From positions 1 through 64,000 of the forward strand of contig JAPKBZ010000010.1 of the NCBI GenBank assembly GCA_028823175.1: 64,000 nucleotides of DNA, read 5' to 3'. The notes beneath the pieces are model-generated. The model worked only from the letters and a program-made list of their open reading frames with translations. It had not been told where the DNA came from and did no database searches. This stretch comes from Myxococcota bacterium. GTDB taxonomy: Bacteria > Myxococcota_A > UBA9160 > UBA4427. Shown here in pieces: positions 9,645 to 18,270 of this stretch; the stretch's first letter is position 1; every line of letters starts with the position of its first letter. Both the position numbers and the translations under genes were made by a program.

Positions 9645-11117
9645 TCAGTCCTGGGACGGATTACTGAAGGTCAGCACGCCGTCCTCGAGGGGCGCGTGCC
9701 GCACCATTTTCTTGTCCGCCGCAAAGTCTTGAGTATTCAGCCACGGTGCCCGGTCTCCCTGCTTGGGCATGAGATGCATCCGGCGCTGCATATAACCCGC
9801 GTCGAAGTCGACGATCCACGGCCGCCGATCCATCGCCTGATCTTCTTCTCGGAGCCGTGGCGTGCACTGACGCTGCCCCAATTCATCCATACGATTGATC
9901 AGCCGGCAGGCGTATTCGGCGGTCAAATCGGCGCGAAGGGTCCAGGACGCGTTGATGTAGCCGAAGGTCTGGACCAGGTTGGGAAGATCGGAGTAGAGCA
10001 TCCCCTTATAGCTGAGGTGATCGGCAAAGCTGACGGCTTCACCGTCTGCCGTGAACTCCACGCCCCCCATGACTTTCAACTCGAGTCCCGTGGCCACCAC
10101 GATCATATCGGCATCGAGTTCCTCGCCCGAACTCACGCGGATACCCTTCTTGGTGATGCACTCAATCTGATCCGTGACGACCGAAGCGTTGCCCGAGTTG
10201 ATTGCCTCGAACAGATCGCCATCGGGAACCAGACAGAGGCGCTGATCCCAGGGGTTATAACTCGGCGTAAAGTGTCGATCGACGTCGTAATCCGGCCCAA
10301 GATGCTTGCGCACCTCTCGCAGCAGGATCTCCTTGATCCGCTCGGGGCGAGTTCGCGTTCGCTGATACATGAACCTCTGAAGCTGCACGTTCTTGAAGCG
10401 AGTGATCGCGTACGCCCACTTTTCAGGAAGAATCCGGCGCAGAAAATTGGCCACCGCATCTTTCGCCGGCCGGGAGACCACGTAGGTCGGGGAGCGCTGG
10501 AGCATCGTGACGTGGGCGACATCCGAGGCGATGGCGGGCACCACGGTCATGGCTGTCGCTCCGCTGCCGATCACCACCACGCGCTTGCCCGCATAGTCGA
10601 GGTCTTCGGGCCAGAACTGCGGGTGGAATATTTCACCCTCGAAACTCTCCTGGCCCTCAAATTCCGGCCAATAGCCCTCGTCGTAACTGTAATAGCCACT
10701 GCACATGAGCAGCATGTTGCAGGTGATCGGCTCTCGGGAGGCCTCGCCCTCGGCCACTCGGATCTTCAATGTCCAGCGGGCCTCAGCGCTCGACCACGAG
10801 GCTTTCTGAAGCGGGGAGTTGAAGTGGATATTCTTACGGATCGCGTTCTCGTCGGCGGTCTCGTTGATGTAGTCGAGGATCGAGGGGCCATCCGCGATGG
10901 CCTTCTCGGCGCGCCAGGGCTTGAAGCTATACCCCAGGGTATGCATATCGCTGTCCGAGCGAACTCCGGGGTAGCGGTAGAGGTCCCAGGTGCCGCCAAC
11001 GGCATCCCGACCCTCGAGGATCGCGTAGGTCTTGCCCGGGCAATTCGCCTGAAGGTGGTAGGCGGTGCCGATGCCCGACAAACCCGCACCCACGATGACC
11101 ACATCGAAATGACTCAT
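9645..11117 (-). CDS. Flavin-containing monooxygenase / Baeyer-Villiger-type NAD(P)/FAD oxidoreductase
   Basis: MSHFDVVIVGAGLSGIGTAYHLQ (FAD GxGxxG), GKRVVVIGSGATAMT (NADP fold), FHPQFWPEDLDYAGK (FMO-like region). Confidence 0.92.
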   Translation of the reverse strand: MSHFDVVIVGAGLSGIGTAYHLQANCPGKTYAILEGRDAVGGTWDLYRYPGVRSDSDMHTLGYSFKPWRAEKAIADGPSILDYINETADENAIRKNIHFNSPLQKASWSSAEARWTLKIRVAEGEASREPITCNMLLMCSGYYSYDEGYWPEFEGQESFEGEIFHPQFWPEDLDYAGKRVVVIGSGATAMTVVPAIASDVAHVTMLQRSPTYVVSRPAKDAVANFLRRILPEKWAYAITRFKNVQLQRFMYQRTRTRPERIKEILLREVRKHLGPDYDVDRHFTPSYNPWDQRLCLVPDGDLFEAINSGNASVVTDQIECITKKGIRVSSGEELDADMIVVATGLELKVMGGVEFTADGEAVSFADHLSYKGMLYSDLPNLVQTFGYINASWTLRADLTAEYACRLINRMDELGQRQCTPRLREEDQAMDRRPWIVDFDAGYMQRRMHLMPKQGDRAPWLNTQDFAADKKMVRHAPLEDGVLTFSNPSQD

Positions 11118-12025
11118 TTTTCCCCTCCGTCGCGCCGGAAATTAGCACGCTCGAGCGGGCTTTGATCCGAGGCCGAATCGGCCCCATGAACGCCCTCCCC
11201 CGGCTCCAGGGGCAGCCCCCGGGCCATGCGCGCCAGCCGCCGGAAGGGATAAAGCAGGGCCGAGGGGTAAGCCGAGGGCACCGGATCGGGAATTCCGTAG
11301 GTCTGTGAAAACTCCTTCTCGGGGAAATGCGCCGTCCCCAGGAGACGATCGAGAAAGGGCAGTTGGCCGGCGAAATTCTTGTCCCGAGCCTCGGGCCGGT
11401 CGCTGTGATGCCAATGATGGAAGGCGGGGCCGGCGATGAGCCAACGTAGGGGGCCCAGACTCACGCGCAGGTTCGAGTGGACAAAATGGGATTGCCACAG
11501 GTAGACCGTGCCGGTGATCGCCAGAGTCTCGACGGAAAACCCGAGCGCCAGTTGTAGGGCGACCCCACTGATCGTCGTAAAGAGCTGATCGAGGGGATGC
11601 ACCCGGACCGACGCCAACCAATCGAGCTTCTCGATGCTGTGGTGGACGGCGTGAAATTGCCAGAGCACCGGGATCGCATGGGCGGCCCGGTGAAAGCAAT
11701 AGAAAGTCAGATCCGCCACGAGTAGCGCCAGGGGCACTGAGGCCCAGAGCGGAAGCGCCCCAACCCAGGTCGTCGCGCCCACGGGCACCGCAAAGCCGAG
11801 GCCACCACCGATCGCCCCGACATAGAGGAACGCCAGCACGAGTAGCAGGGGCCGATTGAAGACCCAGAAGCCGAGGTCCGAGAGCCACTGGCGGCGGAGC
11901 ACCGGCTGGGCGTGGAACGGAATCAGACGCTCGAGGGGCACGAAGACGAGCCCGAGGCCCAGGAAGAGCGCCACTCCAAAAATCTCGATCAGCCGATCCA
12001 TCGCCGCCCAATATCGCACACCCAA
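11114..12025 (-). CDS. Sterol desaturase / fatty acid hydroxylase family protein
   Basis: His clusters FYCFHRAAH, WQFHAVHHSIEKLDW, FHHWHHSDRPEARDKNFAGQLPFLDRLLGT; 4-bp overlap with the FMO gene. Confidence 0.92.
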   Translation of the reverse strand: MGVRYWAAMDRLIEIFGVALFLGLGLVFVPLERLIPFHAQPVLRRQWLSDLGFWVFNRPLLLVLAFLYVGAIGGGLGFAVPVGATTWVGALPLWASVPLALLVADLTFYCFHRAAHAIPVLWQFHAVHHSIEKLDWLASVRVHPLDQLFTTISGVALQLALGFSVETLAITGTVYLWQSHFVHSNLRVSLGPLRWLIAGPAFHHWHHSDRPEARDKNFAGQLPFLDRLLGTAHFPEKEFSQTYGIPDPVPSAYPSALLYPFRRLARMARGLPLEPGEGVHGADSASDQSPLERANFRRDGGEK

Positions 12026-12055
12026 TGGGCTTCCGGCGGCGCGCCCACTCGGGGC

Positions 12056-12496
12056 TCACACCTCGCGGTATTTGCCCCGGGTGCCCACCGCGTCGAGCAG
12101 GCCAAGGTCGCCCATGGCGAGAGGGTAGCCGCCGGGAAAGGGCGGACGCGCCTCGAGCCCCAGGGCTTCCATCACCTGGGGATGCTGGTAGTAGCCCGCA
12201 TAGAGATGGAAGAGCAGCCCGTCGAGAAAACCCGGGAACGCCCCCGCGATCTCGGTCAGGAGCGTGCCGCGCTGGCCCGAGGGCGCCTGGGCAAAGGCTT
12301 CCCCGGTACGCTCCCGGGAGAGGTCATCCAGGCCCGCCAGGGCCGGGAGCAACGCCCCTGCCCCCTCGCCGAATTGCGCCTCAACATATTCCCCCAAGCC
12401 CAATGCACCGGCGCCGGCCAGAGCATCGCCCCGTGCGGGGATCAATTCATCGAGCACCGCGCTGAAGAGAGGCTGGGGCAATTTATCCTGGCTCAT
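12056..12496 (-). CDS. Gluconate 2-dehydrogenase subunit 3-like protein
   Basis: ELIPARGDALAGAGALGLGEYVEAQ...LFHLYAGYYQHPQVMEALGL; directly downstream of a GMC oxidoreductase on the same strand. Confidence 0.65.
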   Translation of the reverse strand: MSQDKLPQPLFSAVLDELIPARGDALAGAGALGLGEYVEAQFGEGAGALLPALAGLDDLSRERTGEAFAQAPSGQRGTLLTEIAGAFPGFLDGLLFHLYAGYYQHPQVMEALGLEARPPFPGGYPLAMGDLGLLDAVGTRGKYREV

Positions 12497-12535
12497 GGAA
12501 TCCCTCCCGGGCCCGTGTTCCGGGCCGCCGGATTT

Positions 12536-14143
12536 TCAATCGAAGAGCGTGGCGAGATTCTTCTTGATGTGATCGGCCACGTAGAGCGAAATCGCCTGGA
12601 GGGTGCACGTCGGGTTCACGCCCCCGGACGTCACGAACACGCTGCCGTCGACCACGAAAAGGTTTTTGACGTCGTGGGCCCGGCCGACGGGGTCGACCAC
12701 CGAGGTCTCGGGATCGGTCCCCATGCGCGCCGTCCCCATGAGATGCCAACCCGCCGGGGGCAGCGGGGCTTCGGACCAAGTGTCGATGGCCCCCGCCGCG
12801 CGCAGGACCTCGCTGCCCCGGGCCACGGCGTGGTCGAGCATCTTAAGGCTGTTTTCGCTGAGGGCGTACTCGATGCGGGGGGCGGGAATGCCGTCGGCGT
12901 CGACGAGGTCGGGATCGAGGGTCACCCGGTTTTCTGGCTCGGGGAGGTCTTCGCAGATCAGCACCATGCCCGCCGTGCGATCCCAGAGCCCGTCGTAGGC
13001 CGAGTGATGCTCGGCGCCCCAGGGCAGCCGCCCCGAGGACATCCCCCAAAGCGCGGTGGAAGCCGGCCCGATGCCCCGCAGCATTTCGGCGGAATAGCCG
13101 CGCACAAAGCCCCGGGCGAGATCGGTTTCGTAGAATTCCTGGCTGATGATCAAGCAGCCCGCCGGGCCCTTGTAGCCCTCAAGGGGCTCTTCGAAGAGCC
13201 CGTTGACCATGGCGTAGGGGTGAAACATGAGGTTCCGGCCGACCAGGCCGCTCGAGTTGGCGAGCCCATCGGGAAAGCGGTCCGAGCGCGAATTCAGCAG
13301 CAGGCGCGGGGTGCCGACGCCGTTGCACGCCATGATGACGATCTCCGCGGGTTGGAATTGCTCCTCGCCGTTCTCGTCGATATAGATCGCTCCACTCGCC
13401 ATGCCCTGATCGTCCACGGTGATCTCGCGCACCCGGCAATGGGTTCGCAGCTCGACCCCTTCGCGCACGGCGACCGGCCAATAGGTCACATCGGTGCTGC
13501 CCTTGGCGCCCTGGGCGCAGCCCGTGATGCAGGGCCCGAGGTTGATGCAGGGCGCGCGCCCGCCGTGCTCCTGGGTGGCGATGGCGCTGTCCGAGGGCCA
13601 CCAATGCCAGCCCAGCTTGTTGAAGCCGCGCCCGAGGGTCTCGCCGATTTTGCCCAGGGGTACCGGCGGCAGGGGCGGCTGCTTGGGTGGGTACGCGGGG
13701 TCGCCGGGCAACCCGGCCACGCCCATCATCTGCGCGTTCAAGTCGTAGAAGGGCTCGAGGGTCGCGTAATCGATGGGCCAGTCGTCGGCGACGCCATCGA
13801 GGCTCTTGACCCGGAAATCCGAGGGGTGAAAGCGCGGAAAGTGCGCGGCGTAGAGGATCGTGCTGCCGCCCACGGCGTTGTAGTTGGAGATCTTGATGGG
13901 CGAGGCGTCGTCGTTGACGGGATAATCCTCGCGTCGCCCGCGCCCGTTAGGACTCAGGCTAAAGGGCCCAGTGAAGCGCTCGCTCTCCCAACTCGTCCGG
14001 TTCGTCGGATAGTCGGCCGGGTTCATCCAGCCGCCCTGCTCGAGGCAGACGATGCGCATGCGAGTTTCCGCCAGGCTCCAGGCCATCGCCGCCCCCGAGG
14101 CCCCGGCGCCGATGATCAGCACATCCACTGGCTCCTGCGACAT
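12536..14143 (-). CDS. GMC family oxidoreductase
   Basis: VDVLIIGAGASGAAMAWSLAE; NAVGGSTILYAAHFPRF; ACNGVGTPRLLLNS; WHLMGTARMGTDPETSVVDPVGRAHDVKNLFVVDGSVF. Confidence 0.94.
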   Translation of the reverse strand: MSQEPVDVLIIGAGASGAAMAWSLAETRMRIVCLEQGGWMNPADYPTNRTSWESERFTGPFSLSPNGRGRREDYPVNDDASPIKISNYNAVGGSTILYAAHFPRFHPSDFRVKSLDGVADDWPIDYATLEPFYDLNAQMMGVAGLPGDPAYPPKQPPLPPVPLGKIGETLGRGFNKLGWHWWPSDSAIATQEHGGRAPCINLGPCITGCAQGAKGSTDVTYWPVAVREGVELRTHCRVREITVDDQGMASGAIYIDENGEEQFQPAEIVIMACNGVGTPRLLLNSRSDRFPDGLANSSGLVGRNLMFHPYAMVNGLFEEPLEGYKGPAGCLIISQEFYETDLARGFVRGYSAEMLRGIGPASTALWGMSSGRLPWGAEHHSAYDGLWDRTAGMVLICEDLPEPENRVTLDPDLVDADGIPAPRIEYALSENSLKMLDHAVARGSEVLRAAGAIDTWSEAPLPPAGWHLMGTARMGTDPETSVVDPVGRAHDVKNLFVVDGSVFVTSGGVNPTCTLQAISLYVADHIKKNLATLFD

Positions 14144-14372
14144 CCCCCTGGCCCCTCCTCAAGCTCCCGTACGACTCGGCTCGGCCACCGATCCCGGGGA
14201 TACCCCAGCATACTCTCGTCGCGACGAACGCACGAAAAAATACTTCGGGCAGGGGACATCCCCAGGGTGGATCGCCGTCGACCGCTCGAATGATCCCACC
14301 AGAGCATGCGAATAGCCTCGGGGACGTCTTACCCGCTAGGATAGAAACCCGACTCAACCGAGGAGTTTGTTC

Positions 14373-15278
14373 ATGCCCAAGTTGGCTCACTACGCCAAGG
14401 ACGCTCCCACCGACGAGATATTGGCGACGGTGCGCAGCGATGGCGCCTGCATTCTCGACGACGTGCTTGAGCCCGGCTTTGTCGCCGAATTGCGCGGCGA
14501 GACCGATATCCACATGGAGGCCACCGAGAACGGGCGCGACACGTTCACGGGCAAGCTCACCACCCGCACGGGCGGCCTAGTCGTCCGCTCCGAGAAATGC
14601 CGGGAGCTCATCCAGCACCCCCGGATCCTCGAATGCTGCGACGGCTTCCTGCTCGAGTTCTGCGAGCGCTACCAGCTTCATCTCGGCCAGATCATCCGCA
14701 TCCGACCCGGCGAGACTGAGCAGATGATCCACCGGGATCGCTGGGCCTGGGGCACCCACCTCGCCCACGTCGAACCCCAACTCAACACGATCTGGGCGCT
14801 CACCGATTTCACCGCCGAGAACGGCGCCACCCGGGTCGCCCCGGGCAGCCCGCCCTGGGACGATTCCCGCAAGCCCGAACCCGGCGAAATCACCCAGGCC
14901 GAAATGAAGGCGGGCTCGGTGCTGCTCTATACGGGCTCGGTCTTCCACGGCGGCGGAGCCAACGCCTCGGAGGCCGACCGCATCGGGCTCAACATCACGT
15001 ACACCCTGGGCTGGCTCCGCCAGGAGGAGAACCAATACCTCTCGGCGCCGCCGGAACTCGCCAAGGAATTCGACTCCGAACTCCAGCGCCTGATCGGCTA
15101 CTCCATGGGGCAATACGCCCTGGGCTACTACACCCCGCCCGGCGCCCCGGGCCAAACCGCGGGCATCACCGACCCGCAATTTGCAGTGAACCCCGAAATG
15201 ACCCAGGCGGGCGACCCCGGCGAGATCGAACTGCTCGCGAACCTCAGCCAGGACGTCGGCGCCAAGTTCGACGGCTGA
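14373..15278 (+). CDS. Phytanoyl-CoA dioxygenase family protein
   Basis: IHRDRWAWGTHLAHVEPQLNTIWALTDFTAENGATRVAPGSPPWDD; ATG at 14373 preceded by AGGAG. Confidence 0.88.
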   Translation: MPKLAHYAKDAPTDEILATVRSDGACILDDVLEPGFVAELRGETDIHMEATENGRDTFTGKLTTRTGGLVVRSEKCRELIQHPRILECCDGFLLEFCERYQLHLGQIIRIRPGETEQMIHRDRWAWGTHLAHVEPQLNTIWALTDFTAENGATRVAPGSPPWDDSRKPEPGEITQAEMKAGSVLLYTGSVFHGGGANASEADRIGLNITYTLGWLRQEENQYLSAPPELAKEFDSELQRLIGYSMGQYALGYYTPPGAPGQTAGITDPQFAVNPEMTQAGDPGEIELLANLSQDVGAKFDG

Positions 15279-15361
15279 GGCCTGGGCGCGGCAGGCCCCG
15301 CAGATCAGAATGCGCCTACCCCGCGGCTGCACAGCAACCATCTCGGGGGCTGGGGATCTTT

Positions 15362-15438
15362 TGGTCGGGCCGGCGGGATTCGAACCCGCGACCTCTTGAC
15401 CCCCAGTCAAGCGCGCTACCAAGCTGCGCCACGGCCCG
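15362..15438 (-). tRNA. tRNA-Pro (anticodon GGG), CCA encoded
   Basis: Reverse complement CGGGCCGTGGCGCAGCTTGGTAGCGCGCTTGACTGGGGGTCAAGAGGTCGCGGGTTCGAATCCCGCCGGCCCGACCA folds as a cloverleaf; anticodon loop CTGGGGG. Confidence 0.97.
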
Positions 15439-15550
15439 ACCGAACGCTGGTTTTTAGCGGGATTGGCCGCCGTTGTCGATGGCCAGACCGCCTTGGGACC
15501 CGATTCTTCGGCCGCCGGGGCCAGAGTAAGCCGGATCAGAGCCGAACGGC

Positions 15551-16192
15551 TCAGAGTAAATCGCGAATCTCCTGGAGTTCGCCGCGCAGGCGCCGGTAGG
15601 TGGCCCGCAGCTTCTCGGCGAGCAGGCCCGCCTTGATCTCTTCCTGGCTGGGCGTCCGGTCGTTGGCCTTCTGGGCGCCGTTCTCGCCGGCCCGGCCCAG
15701 GCCCAGCTCGCGCAGTTGCTGGCGCGCTCCGGCGATGGTGTAGCGCTCTTCGTAGAGCAGGCGCTTGATGGCCAGGATCATCTCGATGTCCTTGCGCCGG
15801 TAGAGGCGCTGCTTGGAGCGCGATTTCGGGGGCGCCATCCAGCGGAACTCGGTCTCCCAGTAGCGCAGCACATGGGCCTTGACCTGGGTGAGCTCGGACA
15901 CCTCGCCGATGCGGTAATAGAGCTTGCCCTGGGGCAGGGCCGCGAGCACGGGGTGCTCAGCGGGGGGCTCGGGGCTCGGGGCGGGCTCGCCGTTGCTGGC
16001 CCGGCTCGGCGTCTTGGAAGAAGCCGCCTGGGCGGATTTGGCAGCTTTCGCGCGCTTCGCGGATTTTGCCGGCTTTGCGGCCGACTTCGCTCCGGACTTC
16101 GCTCCGGATTTAGCTCCTGATTTCGCGGTGGGCTTGGCCTGCGCCGAGGCCTTGCGCTTGGAGGCGCTGGACTTCTTGGCGCGCGCTGCCAT
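15551..16192 (-). CDS. MerR family regulator with Lys/Ala-rich N-terminal tail
   Basis: YYRIGEVSELTQVKAHVLRYWETEFRWMAPPKSRSKQRLYRRKDIEMILAIKRLLYEERYTIAGARQQL; N-terminal AKSGAKSGAKSGAKSAAK repeats. Confidence 0.88.
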   Translation of the reverse strand: MAARAKKSSASKRKASAQAKPTAKSGAKSGAKSGAKSAAKPAKSAKRAKAAKSAQAASSKTPSRASNGEPAPSPEPPAEHPVLAALPQGKLYYRIGEVSELTQVKAHVLRYWETEFRWMAPPKSRSKQRLYRRKDIEMILAIKRLLYEERYTIAGARQQLRELGLGRAGENGAQKANDRTPSQEEIKAGLLAEKLRATYRRLRGELQEIRDLL

Positions 16193-16262
16193 CCGCTTTT
16201 CTCCCCATCAGACTCGGGTACCCGGTTTTCGAAGCCCAGATGCGACGTGTTCGCGCTCTTGG

Positions 16263-16589
16263 CTAGAGCGTGCCATCCGGTTGGTCGGGGGACTCGTCGT
16301 CCCCTTCGTTCAGGATATTCTTGAGCACGAGGCTCGGCTTGAAGGTCAGGACCTTGCGAGCCTCGAGGAGAATCTCTTGCCCTGTCTGGGGATTGCGCCC
16401 CTTTCGAGCGTTTTTGTGGCGCACCACAAAATTCCCGAAACCCGAGATCTTGACCTTTTCGCCCTCGGAGAGAGTGTCCTTGATGATGTCGAAGACCTTC
16501 TCAACCAACTCGGCGGCTTCCTTCTTCGAAAACCCGACGCGCTCGTAGATCTGTTCGACGATCTCTGCCTTAGTCATGCGATCTCCCAC
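16263..16589 (-). CDS. ihfA: Integration host factor subunit alpha
   Basis: MTKAEIVEQIYERVGFSKKEAAELVEKVFDIIKDTLSEGEKVKISGFGNFVVRHKNARKGRNPQTGQEILLEARKVLTFKPS; position next to rplT/MerR. Confidence 0.93.
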   Translation of the reverse strand: MGDRMTKAEIVEQIYERVGFSKKEAAELVEKVFDIIKDTLSEGEKVKISGFGNFVVRHKNARKGRNPQTGQEILLEARKVLTFKPSLVLKNILNEGDDESPDQPDGTL

Positions 16590-16777
16590 CGTCCCACGGG
16601 TCCAGGAATGCAGTCCTTAGGGGCATTCTAACCCGACCGCCCCGGTATTATCTATCCAACTACCCGAAAAAACGAGGGTTTTTTTGGGTCCAGCGCGGTT
16701 GATATTACATCCGAGCAAGCCCGAGGTCAAAGGGCAAGTTCGACTCTAGGGCCCCGAGGGCCCCGAGAGGCTCAAAC

Positions 16778-17134
16778 TCACGCGGCCGCTTGCTTGGCCA
16801 GGACCGCGAGTTCTCCGAAAGCGTCCGGATTGGTCAGGGCCAATTGGGCGAGCACCTTGCGGTCGATCTCGACGCCGGCCTTCTTGAGACCATCCATGAA
16901 GCGGCTGTAGGAGAGGCTGTGCTCTCGGGCCGCTGCATTGATCCGCGCGATCCAAAGGCCACGAAACTGCCGTTTGCGCTGTTTACGGCCCTTATACGCG
17001 TAGAGATCGGCCTTTTCCACGGCTTCTCGGGCCACGCTGTTGAGCTTGCTACGGCCGCCCGAATAGCCCTTGGCCCGCTTCAGTACTCGATTCCTGCGCT
17101 TTTGGGCGGGAACGCCCCGCTTCACTCGTGACAT
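16778..17134 (-). CDS. rplT: 50S ribosomal protein L20
   Basis: [77 protein letters not shown]. Confidence 0.98.
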   Translation of the reverse strand: MSRVKRGVPAQKRRNRVLKRAKGYSGGRSKLNSVAREAVEKADLYAYKGRKQRKRQFRGLWIARINAAAREHSLSYSRFMDGLKKAGVEIDRKVLAQLALTNPDAFGELAVLAKQAAA

Positions 17135-17258
17135 GATCTTCCTTCCTCACCGGCCCCCTCGCGGGCAGATCCGGGTTCGCGCCTCTTGAGGGCGCATTAA
17201 AATACCGACCGCTCGACACCCCCCAGGGCCTAGAGCGGCCCAGAACAGGCGACTCGAG

Positions 17259-17456
17259 CTAGAGATAGGGGAGCAGACGCTCGATTCGCGGCTGATCTGC
17301 CTTGGAGACCACATCGGCCTCCCGCAGGTGTCGCTTTCGCTTCGTCGTCTTGCAACTCAACATATGGCTCTTCATGGCCTTGTGGCGCTTGATCTTGCCA
17401 GAGGCCGTCCGGCTGAAACGCTTGGCGGAGCCTCGGTGTGATTTCATCTTGGGCAT
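17259..17456 (-). CDS. rpmI: 50S ribosomal protein L35
   Basis: [50 protein letters not shown]. Confidence 0.97.
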   Translation of the reverse strand: MPKMKSHRGSAKRFSRTASGKIKRHKAMKSHMLSCKTTKRKRHLREADVVSKADQPRIERLLPYL

Positions 17457-17489
17457 GTTCTCGCCTTCCTCTTTTGGCTTCCACGCGTT

Positions 17490-18251
17490 CTACGGCGCGG
17501 TGTTTTCCTCGACCGCAGGAGAATCCTCGGTGGCGACCTGCGCCTCCGTCCCCTGCTCTGCATTTTCTTCGCTGTTCTCCGGGCCGCTCGCGGCTTCGAC
17601 CGCAATCTCGTCGCTCGCCGGGCTGCTCGCGGCTTCGACCGGACTCTCGTCGCTCGCCGGGGCCGCCGCCCTTTCGGCCTCTTCCTTCCGCTTCAGATCT
17701 GCGATCACTTCGCGGTCACCCACCAGGATCATCGACATGAAGCGCCCCTCCATTCGGGGGGAGTTCTCCATCTTGGCGATGGCTCCGAGCTGTTTGGTCA
17801 CCTCAGTCAGTTGGGTCCTGCCGCGCGCGGTGTGGACCATTTCCCGGCCACGGAACATCACGGTCACCTTGACCTTGTCGCCCTCCATCAGGAACTTACG
17901 CACGTTATTGAGCTTAAAATTCAGGTCGTGCTGATCCGTCCCGGGACGAAGCTTGATCTCTTTCAGCGTGGCCGAATGCGCCGGCTTTCCCGCCTTCTTC
18001 TTTTGCTCGTATTTGTATTTCCCGTAATCCATGATCCGGCATACCGGGGGGCGCGAGTTGGCGGCGACCTCGACAAGGTCCAAGCCCTCTGCCTCGGCCA
18101 GCACAATGGCCGCCGGCGGCGTCATCACGCCGAGCTGCTCACCATCGGCCCCAATCACCATGATCTCGGGCACCCGGATCCGCTCGTTTACACGAGTGGA
18201 ATCACGCTCGGGTGCGACGATCCTGAATTTCGATCTCGATCTGCCAGGAAT
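17490..18251 (-). CDS. infC: Translation initiation factor IF-3, probable AUU start, acidic C-terminal extension
   Basis: TRVNERIRVPEIMVIGADGEQLGVM...PPVCRIMDYGKYKYEQ...EIKLRPGTDQHDLNFKLNNVRKFLMEGDKVKVTVMFRGRE. In-frame ATT at 18251-18249 with GGAGG at 18264-18260 (8-nt spacing). The 18314 ORF start is a TTG inside thrS. Confidence 0.93.
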   Translation of the reverse strand: MPGRSRSKFRIVAPERDSTRVNERIRVPEIMVIGADGEQLGVMTPPAAIVLAEAEGLDLVEVAANSRPPVCRIMDYGKYKYEQKKKAGKPAHSATLKEIKLRPGTDQHDLNFKLNNVRKFLMEGDKVKVTVMFRGREMVHTARGRTQLTEVTKQLGAIAKMENSPRMEGRFMSMILVGDREVIADLKRKEEAERAAAPASDESPVEAASSPASDEIAVEAASGPENSEENAEQGTEAQVATEDSPAVEENTAP

Positions 18252-18270
18252 ACGGTTTTCCTCCAGGGAC

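Noticed and set aside
11912-14293. 793-aa plus-strand ORF
   Set aside because: Antisense to the GMC oxidoreductase and subunit-3 genes; low-complexity His/Arg/Gly composition typical of high-GC shadow ORFs.
15280-15445. tRNA-Pro as an integration site for a genomic island covering 1-15 kb
   Set aside because: No integrase, no second copy of the tRNA 3' end noticed, and no mobile-element genes in the accessory region.
16663-16688. Intrinsic terminator (ACCCG-A6-CGAGGGT-T7) on the plus strand between rplT and ihfA
   Set aside because: Short, imperfect stem with a bulge and on the strand opposite to the genes; too weak to report.
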